64,000 bases of DNA from Alicyclobacillus tolerans (GTDB taxonomy: Bacteria; Bacillota; Bacilli; Alicyclobacillales; Alicyclobacillaceae): positions 1 through 64,000 of the forward strand of contig NZ_FRAF01000005.1 of the NCBI RefSeq assembly GCF_900142255.1, written 5' to 3'. Position 1 is the stretch's first letter, and each line of letters opens with the position of its first letter. Positions 8,048-15,836 of the stretch are shown here, piece by piece. The notes beneath the pieces are model-generated. The model saw only the letters and a program-made list of their open reading frames with translations, was not told where the DNA came from and searched no databases. The translations under genes were made by a program, and so were the position numbers.

Positions 8048-9640
8048 TTGCCGAGTCAAGACAAAAAGCTCAAAAAGAACTTGTCCATGCTTGATCTGAC
8101 CTTAATCGGCATTGGAGCAGCCATTGGTTCTGGTTGGTTGTTTGGCGTACAGTATGCGGCCAATGATGCAGGACCGGCTGCCATTGTAGGTTGGGCCATT
8201 GGTGCAGTAGCACTCATTTTTATTGCGCTCGTTTATGCGGAGTTGTCTTCCATGTTGCCGGCTGCTGGCGGTGTCGTGCGATACCCAGATTATTCTCACG
8301 GGAGTATTTTGGGATTTTTAATGTCTATCGCTACCATCATTGCCTATTCCACCATTCCGCCCATTGAAGCGGAAGCTGCTGTGCAATATTTAGCTCCTAA
8401 GGCGTTTTTCAATGCCAAATCAGGATTGCCCAATTTTACCGGTTGGCTGATTGAAGCTCTGCTTGTGGTACTCTTTTTCTTGATGAACTATTATGGAATT
8501 AAAATTTTGGCTCGTATCAATAATGTCGTGACGATTTTTAAAGTGATTGTCCCGCTTTTGACTTTTATCACATTAATTTTCAGTATTCATGTATCGAATT
8601 TTACTTCAAAAGGTTTTGCGCCCTATGGATTTCATGGCATTTTGACAGCTGTTGCTACTTCGGGCATCATCTTTTCCATGCTTGGTTTCCGGCAAGCTGT
8701 GGACATGTCTGCTGAGGCAAAGAATCCTGGACGAGATGTGCCGCGTGCCATCATTCTGGAATTGGTGATTGTAGCCATTGTCTATATCTTGGTGCAAGCT
8801 GTTTTCATTGGCGCCGTACCAGCACATGCTTTTCAGCATGGATGGGCCAAACTGTCCTTCCAGGGTCCTTTGGTGGACGTTTCCTTGATATTGGGACTGA
8901 CATGGTTGGCATGGTTTATGGAGGTATCAGCTGTAGTCTCGCCACTCGGAGCAGGTTGGGTTTATTTCGCTTCTACAGCGCGGGCAGTGCTGGGCTTCTC
9001 CAATAACGGATATTTCTTTAACTTATTCTCCAAGGTAGACGAAAAAACAGGAATTCCACGTGCAGCCATGTGGTTGACATTAATTTTAGGTATCATCTGG
9101 ACAGGTCCATTTCCCATTTGGAGTAAGTTGGTGGCGTTTTGTTCGAGTGCCTCCGTGTTGACTTACGTTGTTGGTCCGGTCAGTGCAATGGTTTTTCGAC
9201 GGCACGCTGCCGATGCGCATCGGCCGGTTCGTCTGGGTGGGTTGCCTGTCATTGCTATTCTTGCTTTTATTGTAGGGAGCAATATCATCTATTGGACGGG
9301 TTGGAGCAATGTGCAACCACTGATTATTCTAGAATTTATTGCGCTCGTTGTTTTCTTCCTCTTTTCGCTGTTTGCACCGCGTTTGCGTGAAAATCTAGGG
9401 AAATCGTTTGTATCTTCCATCTGGATATTGGTTTATATGATCTTCATGTACGTGGTTTCATACTATGGTAGTTTTGGCGGCAAGGGCAAGTTGGCCTATC
9501 CTCTGGATATCATTGTGGTTGCAGTGGGTTCAATTATTTTCTACTTCTGGGGTATTGCCAGTGGTCGCCGTACAGCGTCATTGGAGACTGCAATTCAGGA
9601 AGCGTCTGAACATACGTCAACAAGCACGGCCAATCTATAA
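8048..9640 (+). CDS. APC-superfamily amino-acid permease (aspartate:proton symporter-like)
   Basis: Integral membrane protein of 530 residues with about 12-14 hydrophobic segments. The N-terminus carries the APC unwound-helix motif GIGAAIGSGWLFG (about residues 21-33), which binds the substrate amino and carboxyl groups. The following ELSSMLPAAGGVVRYP and the GFRQAVDMSAEAKNPGRDVP loop are typical. Overall it resembles the Bacillus YveA-like aspartate:proton symporters; substrate specificity is inference. The start is TTG at 8048, preceded by a strong GGGGAGG about seven bases upstream. It follows the PAS/AAA+/Fis regulator after a 270-base structured leader, so amino-acid-dependent control is likely. 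The next gene follows after a short gap and may be co-transcribed. Confidence 0.88.
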   Translation: MPSQDKKLKKNLSMLDLTLIGIGAAIGSGWLFGVQYAANDAGPAAIVGWAIGAVALIFIALVYAELSSMLPAAGGVVRYPDYSHGSILGFLMSIATIIAYSTIPPIEAEAAVQYLAPKAFFNAKSGLPNFTGWLIEALLVVLFFLMNYYGIKILARINNVVTIFKVIVPLLTFITLIFSIHVSNFTSKGFAPYGFHGILTAVATSGIIFSMLGFRQAVDMSAEAKNPGRDVPRAIILELVIVAIVYILVQAVFIGAVPAHAFQHGWAKLSFQGPLVDVSLILGLTWLAWFMEVSAVVSPLGAGWVYFASTARAVLGFSNNGYFFNLFSKVDEKTGIPRAAMWLTLILGIIWTGPFPIWSKLVAFCSSASVLTYVVGPVSAMVFRRHAADAHRPVRLGGLPVIAILAFIVGSNIIYWTGWSNVQPLIILEFIALVVFFLFSLFAPRLRENLGKSFVSSIWILVYMIFMYVVSYYGSFGGKGKLAYPLDIIVVAVGSIIFYFWGIASGRRTASLETAIQEASEHTSTSTANL

Positions 9641-9693
9641 ACATGCGAAGATAAGACGGCGTGTGGTTGCTGGAGGACGGAGGGGAGAATCAA

Positions 9694-9978
9694 GTGGTTG
9701 TATTGACAGCACGTTACGAGTGTAAACCTGGTACGTCTGAACAAGTGCAGGCGGCATTGATGGAGATGAAATCACTGGTTCAAAAGGAGAGTGGCTGTCT
9801 GCTCTATTTAGTCAATCGCTCGCTGGAAAATCCCGACGTCTTTCTGCTCTTTGAACAATATGAAAATGAACAGGCCTTGGAGGCTCATGCAGAGACGGAC
9901 TATTTTCAGCGACTGGTGAAGGATACAATTTTACCGCTTTTGGCTAAACGAGATCGGGAGTTGTATCGTCCTTTGTAA
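9694..9978 (+). CDS. ABM-domain (YgiN-like) small monooxygenase
   Basis: About 94 residues forming a single dimeric ferredoxin-like antibiotic-biosynthesis-monooxygenase domain. The frame opens with VLTARYECKPG, a typical first strand. ESGCLLYLVNRS and FLLFEQYENEQALEAHAETDYF are the hallmark central strand and helix of this family, with the conserved His near the end of the helix. Members act as quinol or small-molecule monooxygenases, or sense stress. The GTG at 9694 was chosen because GGAGGGGAG lies just upstream; an earlier GTG at 9661 lacks a site. It lies 53 bases after the permease and ahead of a strong terminator, so it probably ends that transcript. Confidence 0.8.
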   Translation: MVVLTARYECKPGTSEQVQAALMEMKSLVQKESGCLLYLVNRSLENPDVFLLFEQYENEQALEAHAETDYFQRLVKDTILPLLAKRDRELYRPL

Positions 9979-10045
9979 AGCGCTGTTTACCTAACTGTGT
10001 GACCATTCCTCCATGAAGTAAATATGCATTGAATTTCAAAAAATG

Positions 10046-10087
10046 TAAAAAGGCGCGTTGGCTTTTGGGCGAAACGCCCTTTTTTTG
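10046..10087. terminator. Bidirectional rho-independent terminator
   Basis: GGGCG-AAA-CGCCC followed by TTTTTTT on the plus strand. The wider AAAAAGGCG...CGCCCTTTTT arrangement also gives a U-rich tail on the minus strand. It separates the convergent monooxygenase and lipoprotein genes. Confidence 0.8.
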
Positions 10088-10116
10088 CGCATCCATCAGG
10101 CATCAGTTGCCATTTA

Positions 10117-10986
10117 TTATGGCTGATGTTGAGAGGAGACAGGGTAGAAGCGCATGGACACAGCCATCTTTGCTGCTTCCAAGGCGCTGCGATAATCCCA
10201 GCACTCATAGAGCGTGGAACCAAAGACCCATTCGGCAGCCGTGTGATTTCCGTCCCCAGTGATATTTACAGCCAGTGTACCCCGCGTTTCTGGTAGCAGG
10301 TTTTGATTGAAATAGTTTACCAATTCTTTGGCGACAGAGATGGCTGTAGGATTTGTGCCTTCGACTTGCAAAGTCCATTTGCCTTCATGCCAAACGATAA
10401 GGGAGTTATCGGGTTGCTGATAATCTGTGCCAACCATGCCATGACCGAGATGGATGTGGCTCTGTGAACTGCCTGCAGGTGGCTCGATATAGGCAGGGGC
10501 TACGTCGCCTGGATTGGACTGGTACAACTGTTGAACCGCTGCAGAATCGGACTTGTATTGGTTAGCGCCAAATCCTCCTATCAGTTGAGCTAACCCTGCA
10601 TTCAGCGATGCTTGAAGTGCGGGGCTGTTGAGCGGCAACGGCTGCTTGGTCCATTGTAAAGTGACGTTGTACTGGGTCTGTCCGGCTTGAGCTAAGGCGC
10701 CTATAGACCATTGGTTAGATTCAGGGTGGTAAATAGGCAGGGTGGGTGCCATGGGTTGGATTTGAGTGCGGTTTTGAATAAAACGCATAGCTTCAGAAAT
10801 CGACGGCAACCATTTTTCCTCCTGAGATGTGGAATGAGTAGGAGGAACAGCGTACGTTTGCTGGGTAGCTGTGGATATAGGTTTGGGTTTGTTTTCTTTG
10901 GATTGAACAGGTTTGGTTGGGTTTGCACATCCCGTAGTCGCGGTGAACAGAGCGCAACAGGAAAATAAAATCCATTTTCTTTTCAT
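10117..10986 (-). CDS. Putative lipoprotein of unknown function
   Basis: 289 residues. The N-terminus is a lipoprotein signal: basic MKRK, a hydrophobic stretch, then the lipobox ATTGC with the cysteine at about residue 20. A Lys/Pro/Ser/Thr-rich linker follows, then a soluble domain of about 220 residues that I do not recognise. The motif AEWVFGSTLYECWDYRSALEAAKMAV near the C-terminus and the HIHLGHGMVGTDYQQPDNSLIVWHEGKW block suggest a folded extracytoplasmic domain that evaluates to a beta-rich fold. The final stretch after the Cys-containing helix is short. The gene stands alone between two plus-strand units, sharing the bidirectional terminator at its 3' end. Confidence 0.75.
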   Translation of the reverse strand: MKRKWILFSCCALFTATTGCANPTKPVQSKENKPKPISTATQQTYAVPPTHSTSQEEKWLPSISEAMRFIQNRTQIQPMAPTLPIYHPESNQWSIGALAQAGQTQYNVTLQWTKQPLPLNSPALQASLNAGLAQLIGGFGANQYKSDSAAVQQLYQSNPGDVAPAYIEPPAGSSQSHIHLGHGMVGTDYQQPDNSLIVWHEGKWTLQVEGTNPTAISVAKELVNYFNQNLLPETRGTLAVNITGDGNHTAAEWVFGSTLYECWDYRSALEAAKMAVSMRFYPVSSQHQP

Positions 10987-11070
10987 TTTTGATCCCCTTT
11001 ACCTTCCATACACGAGTTTGAAGTCTCACCAATATACTGGATTAACGCCTGCATCAGGGAGGGTTGCGTC

Positions 11071-11406
11071 TTGACGTACGCCATTCAGGTTGATTTGTCG
11101 GAACGCAAATTATCTCTCTATAAAGATGGGAAATTGGAAAAAACGTACCCGGTGGGAATTGGTAAAATGCTGACGCAAACACCCGTTGGCGATTACATGA
11201 TTGTCAATAAGGAACCTAATCCTGGAGGGCCTTTTGGTGCGTATTGGCTGGGTCTTTCCAAACGCCACTATGGAATCCATGGTACCAATCGGCCCTCTTC
11301 GATTGGTAAAGCCGTATCCAAAGGCTGCATCCGCATGTATAACCAAGATGTTTTGGAATTGGCTCAAAAAGTCCCTATAGGCACAACTGTGAAAATCCGC
11401 CCCTAA
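11071..11406 (+). CDS. Minimal L,D-transpeptidase (YkuD domain)
   Basis: 111 residues consisting almost entirely of one YkuD catalytic domain. It begins [19 protein letters not shown], has the [11 protein letters not shown] strand, the catalytic His region [13 protein letters not shown], and the active-site cysteine in SKGCIRM (about residue 90). L,D-transpeptidases form 3-3 peptidoglycan cross-links or attach proteins to the wall and normally need export. I see no signal peptide or LysM/PG-binding domain, as in some short Bacillus homologues. The start is TTG at 11071 with GGGAGGG about eight bases upstream. It is divergent from the lipoprotein and convergent with the peroxidase gene. Confidence 0.88.
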   Translation: MTYAIQVDLSERKLSLYKDGKLEKTYPVGIGKMLTQTPVGDYMIVNKEPNPGGPFGAYWLGLSKRHYGIHGTNRPSSIGKAVSKGCIRMYNQDVLELAQKVPIGTTVKIRP

Positions 11407-11457
11407 CAGAAAGCGGTTAGAGGCGAGAGATGACAGCAGAAAGAATAGCTGATTGAA

Positions 11458-11943
11458 TTAGACGGCGGCCAGAGCTTTTTCAATGTCTGGTTTGATACTT
11501 TCTGGAGACGTATTCGGACTGTATCGGTGAATCGTTTGACCGTCGCGGCCAACGAGAAATTTTGTGAAATTCCACTTAATCGATTCTGTGCCAAGTGCGC
11601 CTTTTTCTTCTTTTTTTAGATATTGAAAAAGTGGATGGGCGTTTGGGCCATTGACTTCCACCTTGACAAACATTGGGAATGTCACGTGGTAGCGTGTCTC
11701 GCAAAAATTGCGAATTTCCTCTTCATTGCCAGGTTCTTGACCCCCGAATTGGTTGCACGGGAAGCCAAGAACAACCAATCCTTTGTCTCCGTAAGTTTCA
11801 TACAGTTTTTGCAGTCCCTCGTATTGCGGTGTAAATCCGCATTGACTTGCCGTGTTGACAATCAGCAACACCTTGCCCCGGTACATCTCCATCGATTGTT
11901 CTTCACCATCAAGGGTTTGGACTGAAAAGTTATAAATGCTCAT
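11458..11943 (-). CDS. Glutathione peroxidase-family thiol peroxidase
   Basis: About 161 residues, standard for bacterial GPx-like proteins. It has the first signature GKVLLIVNTASQCGFTPQY with the peroxidatic cysteine at about residue 36, the second signature VLGFPCNQFGGQEPG with the resolving-type cysteine, and the C-terminal WNFTKFLVGRDG block. Catalytic Gln and Trp positions are present. In bacteria these enzymes usually use thioredoxin rather than glutathione to reduce hydroperoxides. The ATG at 11943 is preferred because AAGGAG lies ten bases upstream; a GTG nine bases earlier is too close to it. A stalk-domain gene lies 20 bases upstream on the same strand, so co-transcription is possible. 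Confidence 0.93.
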   Translation of the reverse strand: MSIYNFSVQTLDGEEQSMEMYRGKVLLIVNTASQCGFTPQYEGLQKLYETYGDKGLVVLGFPCNQFGGQEPGNEEEIRNFCETRYHVTFPMFVKVEVNGPNAHPLFQYLKKEEKGALGTESIKWNFTKFLVGRDGQTIHRYSPNTSPESIKPDIEKALAAV

Positions 11944-11963
11944 GGATAGCACGCTCCTTTTCC

Positions 11964-13313
11964 TTATTGTCCAGAACCGTAAGTGGCGCCGGTTGTGGAC
12001 GATTCATTTTGTGGCAAATCGGAAGGCGGAGTAACGGGCGTGTTGTTATAGGTATAGGTAAGCTGCAAATCAATATTCGCCTCGATTTGTTTGATATAAG
12101 CGGTCATTTGCTGACCTAGACTCTTGCCAAACATATTAGGTGTAATGGAGAAACTCATCTGGGCCGTTTCTTTTGACAATTTTGCGTTGTCTCCTTGCCC
12201 GCTGACCGTCAAATGAAGTTGCATCTTGGTGGTTTGAAGAATGTGATTTAACAGATAGAGCATTTGCGAGCTTGACAAATTTTCCTGTCCTGCCAATCCA
12301 CTTAATCCACTTTCCGAGAAAAGCAAAGACATGTAACGTTCAAGGCTGCTGGTGTCGAGTTGAGCTGCATAGGTAGTCGTATCGCCTCTGGTAGCAGTGA
12401 TGTGGATGTTGCGCAGCATGGAAAGCGACAAATCAGCGCCCAGTTCCGGATTTTCCTCCAATTTAAGCAATTTTTCCGAGATGGTGGATTCCATCCACTG
12501 TCCTTGTCCTTGGGTCGATCCGCTGCTGTTCAACATCCTCTCATAGAGATGATTGCCTTGAATGTAAACTTCTGAACTCTGTGGGGGTATCGTACTGTCT
12601 TGCATCTGCGTCGTTACTTCGGCCAACTCTGCTCTTTGACCCGCCACCTTGCCGACTTCCATCTTCGTTTGTATAGTTAAATTTTCAGACGTTGGCATAC
12701 TTTGCTGGGCTGATTTCAAATCGTTTATCGCAGTTTGGGTCAGTTGTGTTTGCATGTGCAGATGTTCTATGGCGTTGGCTTGGTAAAAAGGACTGCTTGA
12801 TGTATCGGTCAACGCGATTTTTAAAGATTGCAAGCTGGGACTGTCTGCTTGCCATTGACTGCCGTTAAAAGATACCTGCCAACCTAGAGCCTGTACAACG
12901 CGGTCCATATCGGTCATGTTGACAAAAAAGGTCGTCTTGTGTGAAAACGGATCGACCCGATTCATACCTGGCAATATAGCGATGGTGGTGCCGTTGACAA
13001 CCACTGGAACACCTGCAACGGCAAGCTTTCCAATAGGTTGTAATTGTAATCCTGGCAAATGAATGACCCACGAACCTGCTTCCCAATGGGAGGATATCCC
13101 TGCCCGCTGTAAATCATGAATCAAGTACCATAAGGGCAAGTAGGTTTCACCATGCAAGGTGACACTGCCTGGCATGTGGATGGGATAGCCGTCTGCCAGG
13201 GCGTATGGAGCAGGACTCATTTGCGGCATGGGTGATGCCATGGCACTGGTAGAGCACATGCCCATCACACAGAAGGTTCCCATTAATCCTAGTAGGCTTT
13301 TTTTCAAACCCAT
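11964..13313 (-). CDS. Exported stalk-domain (copper-amine-oxidase-N-like) protein
   Basis: About 449 residues. The N-terminus is a signal peptide (basic KK, hydrophobic core, cleavage near AMASPM). Next is a stalk-like repeat with [21 protein letters not shown] ending in a W...LPG strand, then a second, more divergent copy around residues 110-170 ([18 protein letters not shown]). The remaining ~280 residues are a Ser/Thr/Gln-rich domain with alternating amphipathic strands that I do not recognise. Some features (the ETAQMSF strand, long alternating patterns) recall lipoprotein-like beta sheets that bind hydrophobic ligands. The start is uncertain: TTG 13376, ATG 13352 or ATG 13313. I prefer 13313 because it begins the signal peptide. 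Its relatives are at 26929 and 38480. Confidence 0.75.
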   Translation of the reverse strand: MGLKKSLLGLMGTFCVMGMCSTSAMASPMPQMSPAPYALADGYPIHMPGSVTLHGETYLPLWYLIHDLQRAGISSHWEAGSWVIHLPGLQLQPIGKLAVAGVPVVVNGTTIAILPGMNRVDPFSHKTTFFVNMTDMDRVVQALGWQVSFNGSQWQADSPSLQSLKIALTDTSSSPFYQANAIEHLHMQTQLTQTAINDLKSAQQSMPTSENLTIQTKMEVGKVAGQRAELAEVTTQMQDSTIPPQSSEVYIQGNHLYERMLNSSGSTQGQGQWMESTISEKLLKLEENPELGADLSLSMLRNIHITATRGDTTTYAAQLDTSSLERYMSLLFSESGLSGLAGQENLSSSQMLYLLNHILQTTKMQLHLTVSGQGDNAKLSKETAQMSFSITPNMFGKSLGQQMTAYIKQIEANIDLQLTYTYNNTPVTPPSDLPQNESSTTGATYGSGQ

Positions 13314-13538
13314 TCTCCCCCAATCATCTATCGTAGGCGCAGTATACTTCATCTTCCTATGTTTTTTCTTCTTCAAATATATCAGTTGAAATCTTGTTTG
13401 TCTTTCGATTTTTCAGGAACAAGTCAGATAGCAAACACTAGAGCAGGACAACCATTTTTGCTGCGTCATCATTCGCTTCTGACTCAACGGAGGTGTACAA
13501 TAAAAAAGATTGAAAATATTTGCTTATGGAGGGGTATG

Positions 13539-14390
13539 ATGACCAGCATCAACAGTTTGACCAGTACAGCAAAACTGAACAATGGTGTGGAGATGCCCTA
13601 TGTAGGTTTGGGTGTATGGCAATCCAAACAAGGCGGCGAGGTTGAGAATGCGGTTCGAGCCGCCCTTGAATTGGGTTACCGCCATATAGATACAGCAGCA
13701 GCTTACGGCAATGAGGAAGGTGTTGGCCAAGCGATTCGCGACAGCGGCGTAGCCCGTGAGGAAATTTTTATAACCACGAAACTATGGAATAACAGCCACG
13801 GTTACGAAAAAGCTCTGCAAGCCTTCGAAGTCAGCCGTAAAAAGCTGGGGGTTGATTATGTCGATCTCTATCTTATCCATTGGGCGATTGAAGGGAAATA
13901 TTTAGAATCTTGGCGCGCTTTTGAAAAGCTGCTGAAAGATGGATATGTCAGAGCTATTGGTGTCAGCAATTTTGAGCCTAAACATCTCCAGGATATTATG
14001 AATCATTTTGAAGTGGTTCCGGCTGTCAACCAGGTAGAGTTTCACCCTTATCTGACGCAGCGCGAGTTATACGAGTTTTGCCGCCCTCATCACATTCAAT
14101 TGGAAGCTTGGTCGCCTCTGATGCGTGGTGGCGAATTGTTGAACCATCCGTTGATTCTCCGTTTGGCTGAAAAATATTCGAAAACGCCAGCACAAATTGT
14201 ATTGAGATGGGATTTGCAGCAAGAGGTAGTTACCATACCCAAGTCGGTGAGACGCGAACGTATTGCGGAAAACGCTCAGTTGTTCGATTTTCAGCTTAGC
14301 CAAGAAGAAGTTGCTGAAATCACGGCCCTCAATCGCAACCAACGCAGCTTCGAATACGATCCTAATCATGTGGATTGGGGACTGGAATGA
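13539..14390 (+). CDS. Aldo/keto reductase
   Basis: About 283 residues, typical for the YtbE/YvgN/DkgA-type family. The NADPH-dependent TIM barrel carries the catalytic tetrad: Asp and Tyr in [14 protein letters not shown], Lys in FITTKLWN and His in LYLIHW. The cofactor motif is [13 protein letters not shown]. It reduces aldehydes such as methylglyoxal or 2,5-diketo-gluconate-type carbonyls; the real substrate is unknown. GGAGGGG lies immediately upstream of two successive ATGs (13536, 13539), and I took the second for spacing. The frame is open further upstream, but without a binding site. The stop overlaps the next gene by four bases (ATGA). Confidence 0.93.
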   Translation: MTSINSLTSTAKLNNGVEMPYVGLGVWQSKQGGEVENAVRAALELGYRHIDTAAAYGNEEGVGQAIRDSGVAREEIFITTKLWNNSHGYEKALQAFEVSRKKLGVDYVDLYLIHWAIEGKYLESWRAFEKLLKDGYVRAIGVSNFEPKHLQDIMNHFEVVPAVNQVEFHPYLTQRELYEFCRPHHIQLEAWSPLMRGGELLNHPLILRLAEKYSKTPAQIVLRWDLQQEVVTIPKSVRRERIAENAQLFDFQLSQEEVAEITALNRNQRSFEYDPNHVDWGLE

Positions 14391-14635
14391 ACTTGTCTGA
14401 GCAGAATCAGCGATACCATTGCTGTGCAACTTGCCAGCATTTTCGCGCGGAAAATCTTCGCAAGCAACAACTCTCCAGCCCGCAAGAGGCTGGAGACTCG
14501 CTTGCAGAGAAGAAATCACGCGTACGTACGTATTGCGCCCGTCTTGGCTATGAAACGCGCAGTTTCTATCAATTTCGTTGCTGGACACCTCGACCAGACA
14601 TTATTGCGCGTATGAAGAAGAATTCTGCCGAGTAA
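14387..14635 (+). CDS. Small Cys-rich protein, translationally coupled to the reductase
   Basis: 82 residues, starting at the ATG of an ATGA overlap with the aldo/keto reductase. Cysteines occur as HCCATCQHF near the N-terminus and as [19 protein letters not shown] near the C-terminus. This gives a four-cysteine arrangement that looks like a zinc-binding or Fe-S-binding mini-domain. Charged residues dominate the middle. I do not recognise a named family. The coupling suggests it is made together with the reductase, for example as a regulator or accessory. There is no separate ribosome binding site. Confidence 0.65.
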   Translation: MNLSEQNQRYHCCATCQHFRAENLRKQQLSSPQEAGDSLAEKKSRVRTYCARLGYETRSFYQFRCWTPRPDIIARMKKNSAE

Positions 14636-14691
14636 GCAACTTCGTCAGCGCATCCACCAGCTTTTCCAGACAAGCCTCATCGAGACAAGGA

Positions 14692-14988
14692 TTATTGAAA
14701 TCCATGGCGAGGGTCATTAATAAATTCTAAGCTGCCACAGCGCTCGCATGCGAAGACGTGGACAGCTACATTTCTTTCTAACGCGGTATTGATAAACTCT
14801 TCATCTCTGCCTCCCAAGAGCAAATCGCCAATGAGACCTGCCCCTCGGCTGACACCGCCGGTTCGCAAAACATGGGCGCCATGATAGCGCATGGGAATGT
14901 GGCAACGTAAGCATTCATGGTCTCCTTGATAGTTACCGTTTGATGAATTGCCTTCCATAGCACGAACGAGGTTATCAAAAAATCCCAT
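14692..14988 (-). CDS. Small zinc-ribbon protein
   Basis: 98 residues with two CxxC knuckles, CLRC (about residues 26-29) and CERC (about 80-83), separated by a Gly-rich segment. This is the layout of a split zinc ribbon. The N-terminus (MGFFDNLVRAMEG) is a short amphipathic helix. The ribosome binding site is very strong (AAGGAGGAG, six bases before ATG). No catalytic motif is visible. Proteins like this are usually conserved hypotheticals in Bacilli. It is convergent with the Cys-rich gene just before it. Confidence 0.75.
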   Translation of the reverse strand: MGFFDNLVRAMEGNSSNGNYQGDHECLRCHIPMRYHGAHVLRTGGVSRGAGLIGDLLLGGRDEEFINTALERNVAVHVFACERCGSLEFINDPRHGFQ

Positions 14989-15165
14989 TTTTTCTCCTCC
15001 TTCATCCCTCTTTCATTATGATTCTATCATGACCATGGAGAGTCAACGCATGTTGCAATTTGTCCACAAATTTGATTTTTTTAGTCCTCTTGGACAAGGA
15101 TTTTCATCGCTTGTCTAGAATCGAAAAAAAGGATTTGTGAATCGTTTCATACAAATTTTCAAGGT

Positions 15166-15194
15166 TTGATTTAAAAATTCTCCAATTTTATCAT
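15166..15194 (+). promoter_or_regulatory. Putative sigma-A promoter
   Basis: TTGATT, 17 bases, TATCAT, about 80 bases before the DUF2231 gene. The surrounding 280-base gap (14989-15272) is AT-rich and otherwise shows nothing I can name. Confidence 0.4.
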
Positions 15195-15272
15195 CGATAT
15201 AGAGTAAAATAAGACACTGTATTTAAAAGTGCTGGATAACCAAGCTAATCACTGTATATTGAGGAGGAAACC

Positions 15273-15737
15273 ATGTTAGAGTCTATTTATCACCTATTTC
15301 CGGCTACCATTCACCCTATGGTCGTACATTTCACAATTGCCATCAATTATCTGTCATTGCTGGCTGGATTCATTGGCGTGTTTCGTCCAGGAGATAGATT
15401 TTACGCGCGGTCTTACACCTATCTCCTCATATTGGCCATTTTATCCACCATTGCGGCAGGAGTTGCTGGTGTCATCAGTGAATCCTATCTAGTTCATATT
15501 TCTGCTGGGGCAAGAGCTATGTTGCCTGTGCACAGAAAGTTTGGTGAATTGACGGGAGTGGCTCTGGTCATTGCTCTGGCTTTCCAATGGCTACTAGCTC
15601 GCCGTAAAGATAGAATTTCTTTACTCGCATTTCTCTTTAGTATTGTAGCTGCGGTTCTGGTAACAATTACCGGTCATTTAGGAGGAACCATGGTCTACCA
15701 TTACGGACTTGGCGTTCATACTTCTATCAAAGGTTAA
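15273..15737 (+). CDS. DUF2231 integral membrane protein
   Basis: 154 residues with four hydrophobic segments (about residues 20-40, 50-70, 93-110 and 117-138). It opens with PATIHPMVVHFTIA, the hallmark of DUF2231 proteins, whose conserved histidines may bind haem or a quinone. Further histidines are in LPVHRKFGEL and ITGHLGGTMVYHYG. This family is often found near respiratory or redox genes; its role is not established. AGGAGG precedes the ATG by seven bases. A terminator follows directly, so it is probably a single-gene transcript. Confidence 0.85.
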   Translation: MLESIYHLFPATIHPMVVHFTIAINYLSLLAGFIGVFRPGDRFYARSYTYLLILAILSTIAAGVAGVISESYLVHISAGARAMLPVHRKFGELTGVALVIALAFQWLLARRKDRISLLAFLFSIVAAVLVTITGHLGGTMVYHYGLGVHTSIKG

Positions 15738-15765
15738 CGATGATTGGACGTTTCCATTGTCCATC

Positions 15766-15802
15766 GGGGTGGTTTTCACTATCAGCGGCCACCCCTTCTT
15801 TA
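15766..15802 (+). terminator. Rho-independent terminator
   Basis: GGGGTGG (15766-15772) pairs with CCACCCC (15789-15795), followed by TTCTTT. It ends the DUF2231 transcript and separates it from the PBP gene. Confidence 0.7.
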
Positions 15803-15836
15803 ACCGCAGTCAGGATATTTTAAGGAAGTGGTTTTT

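Noticed and set aside
14067-14588. 173-residue minus-strand frame
   Set aside because: Opposite the aldo/keto reductase and the coupled small gene; no ribosome binding site or family match.
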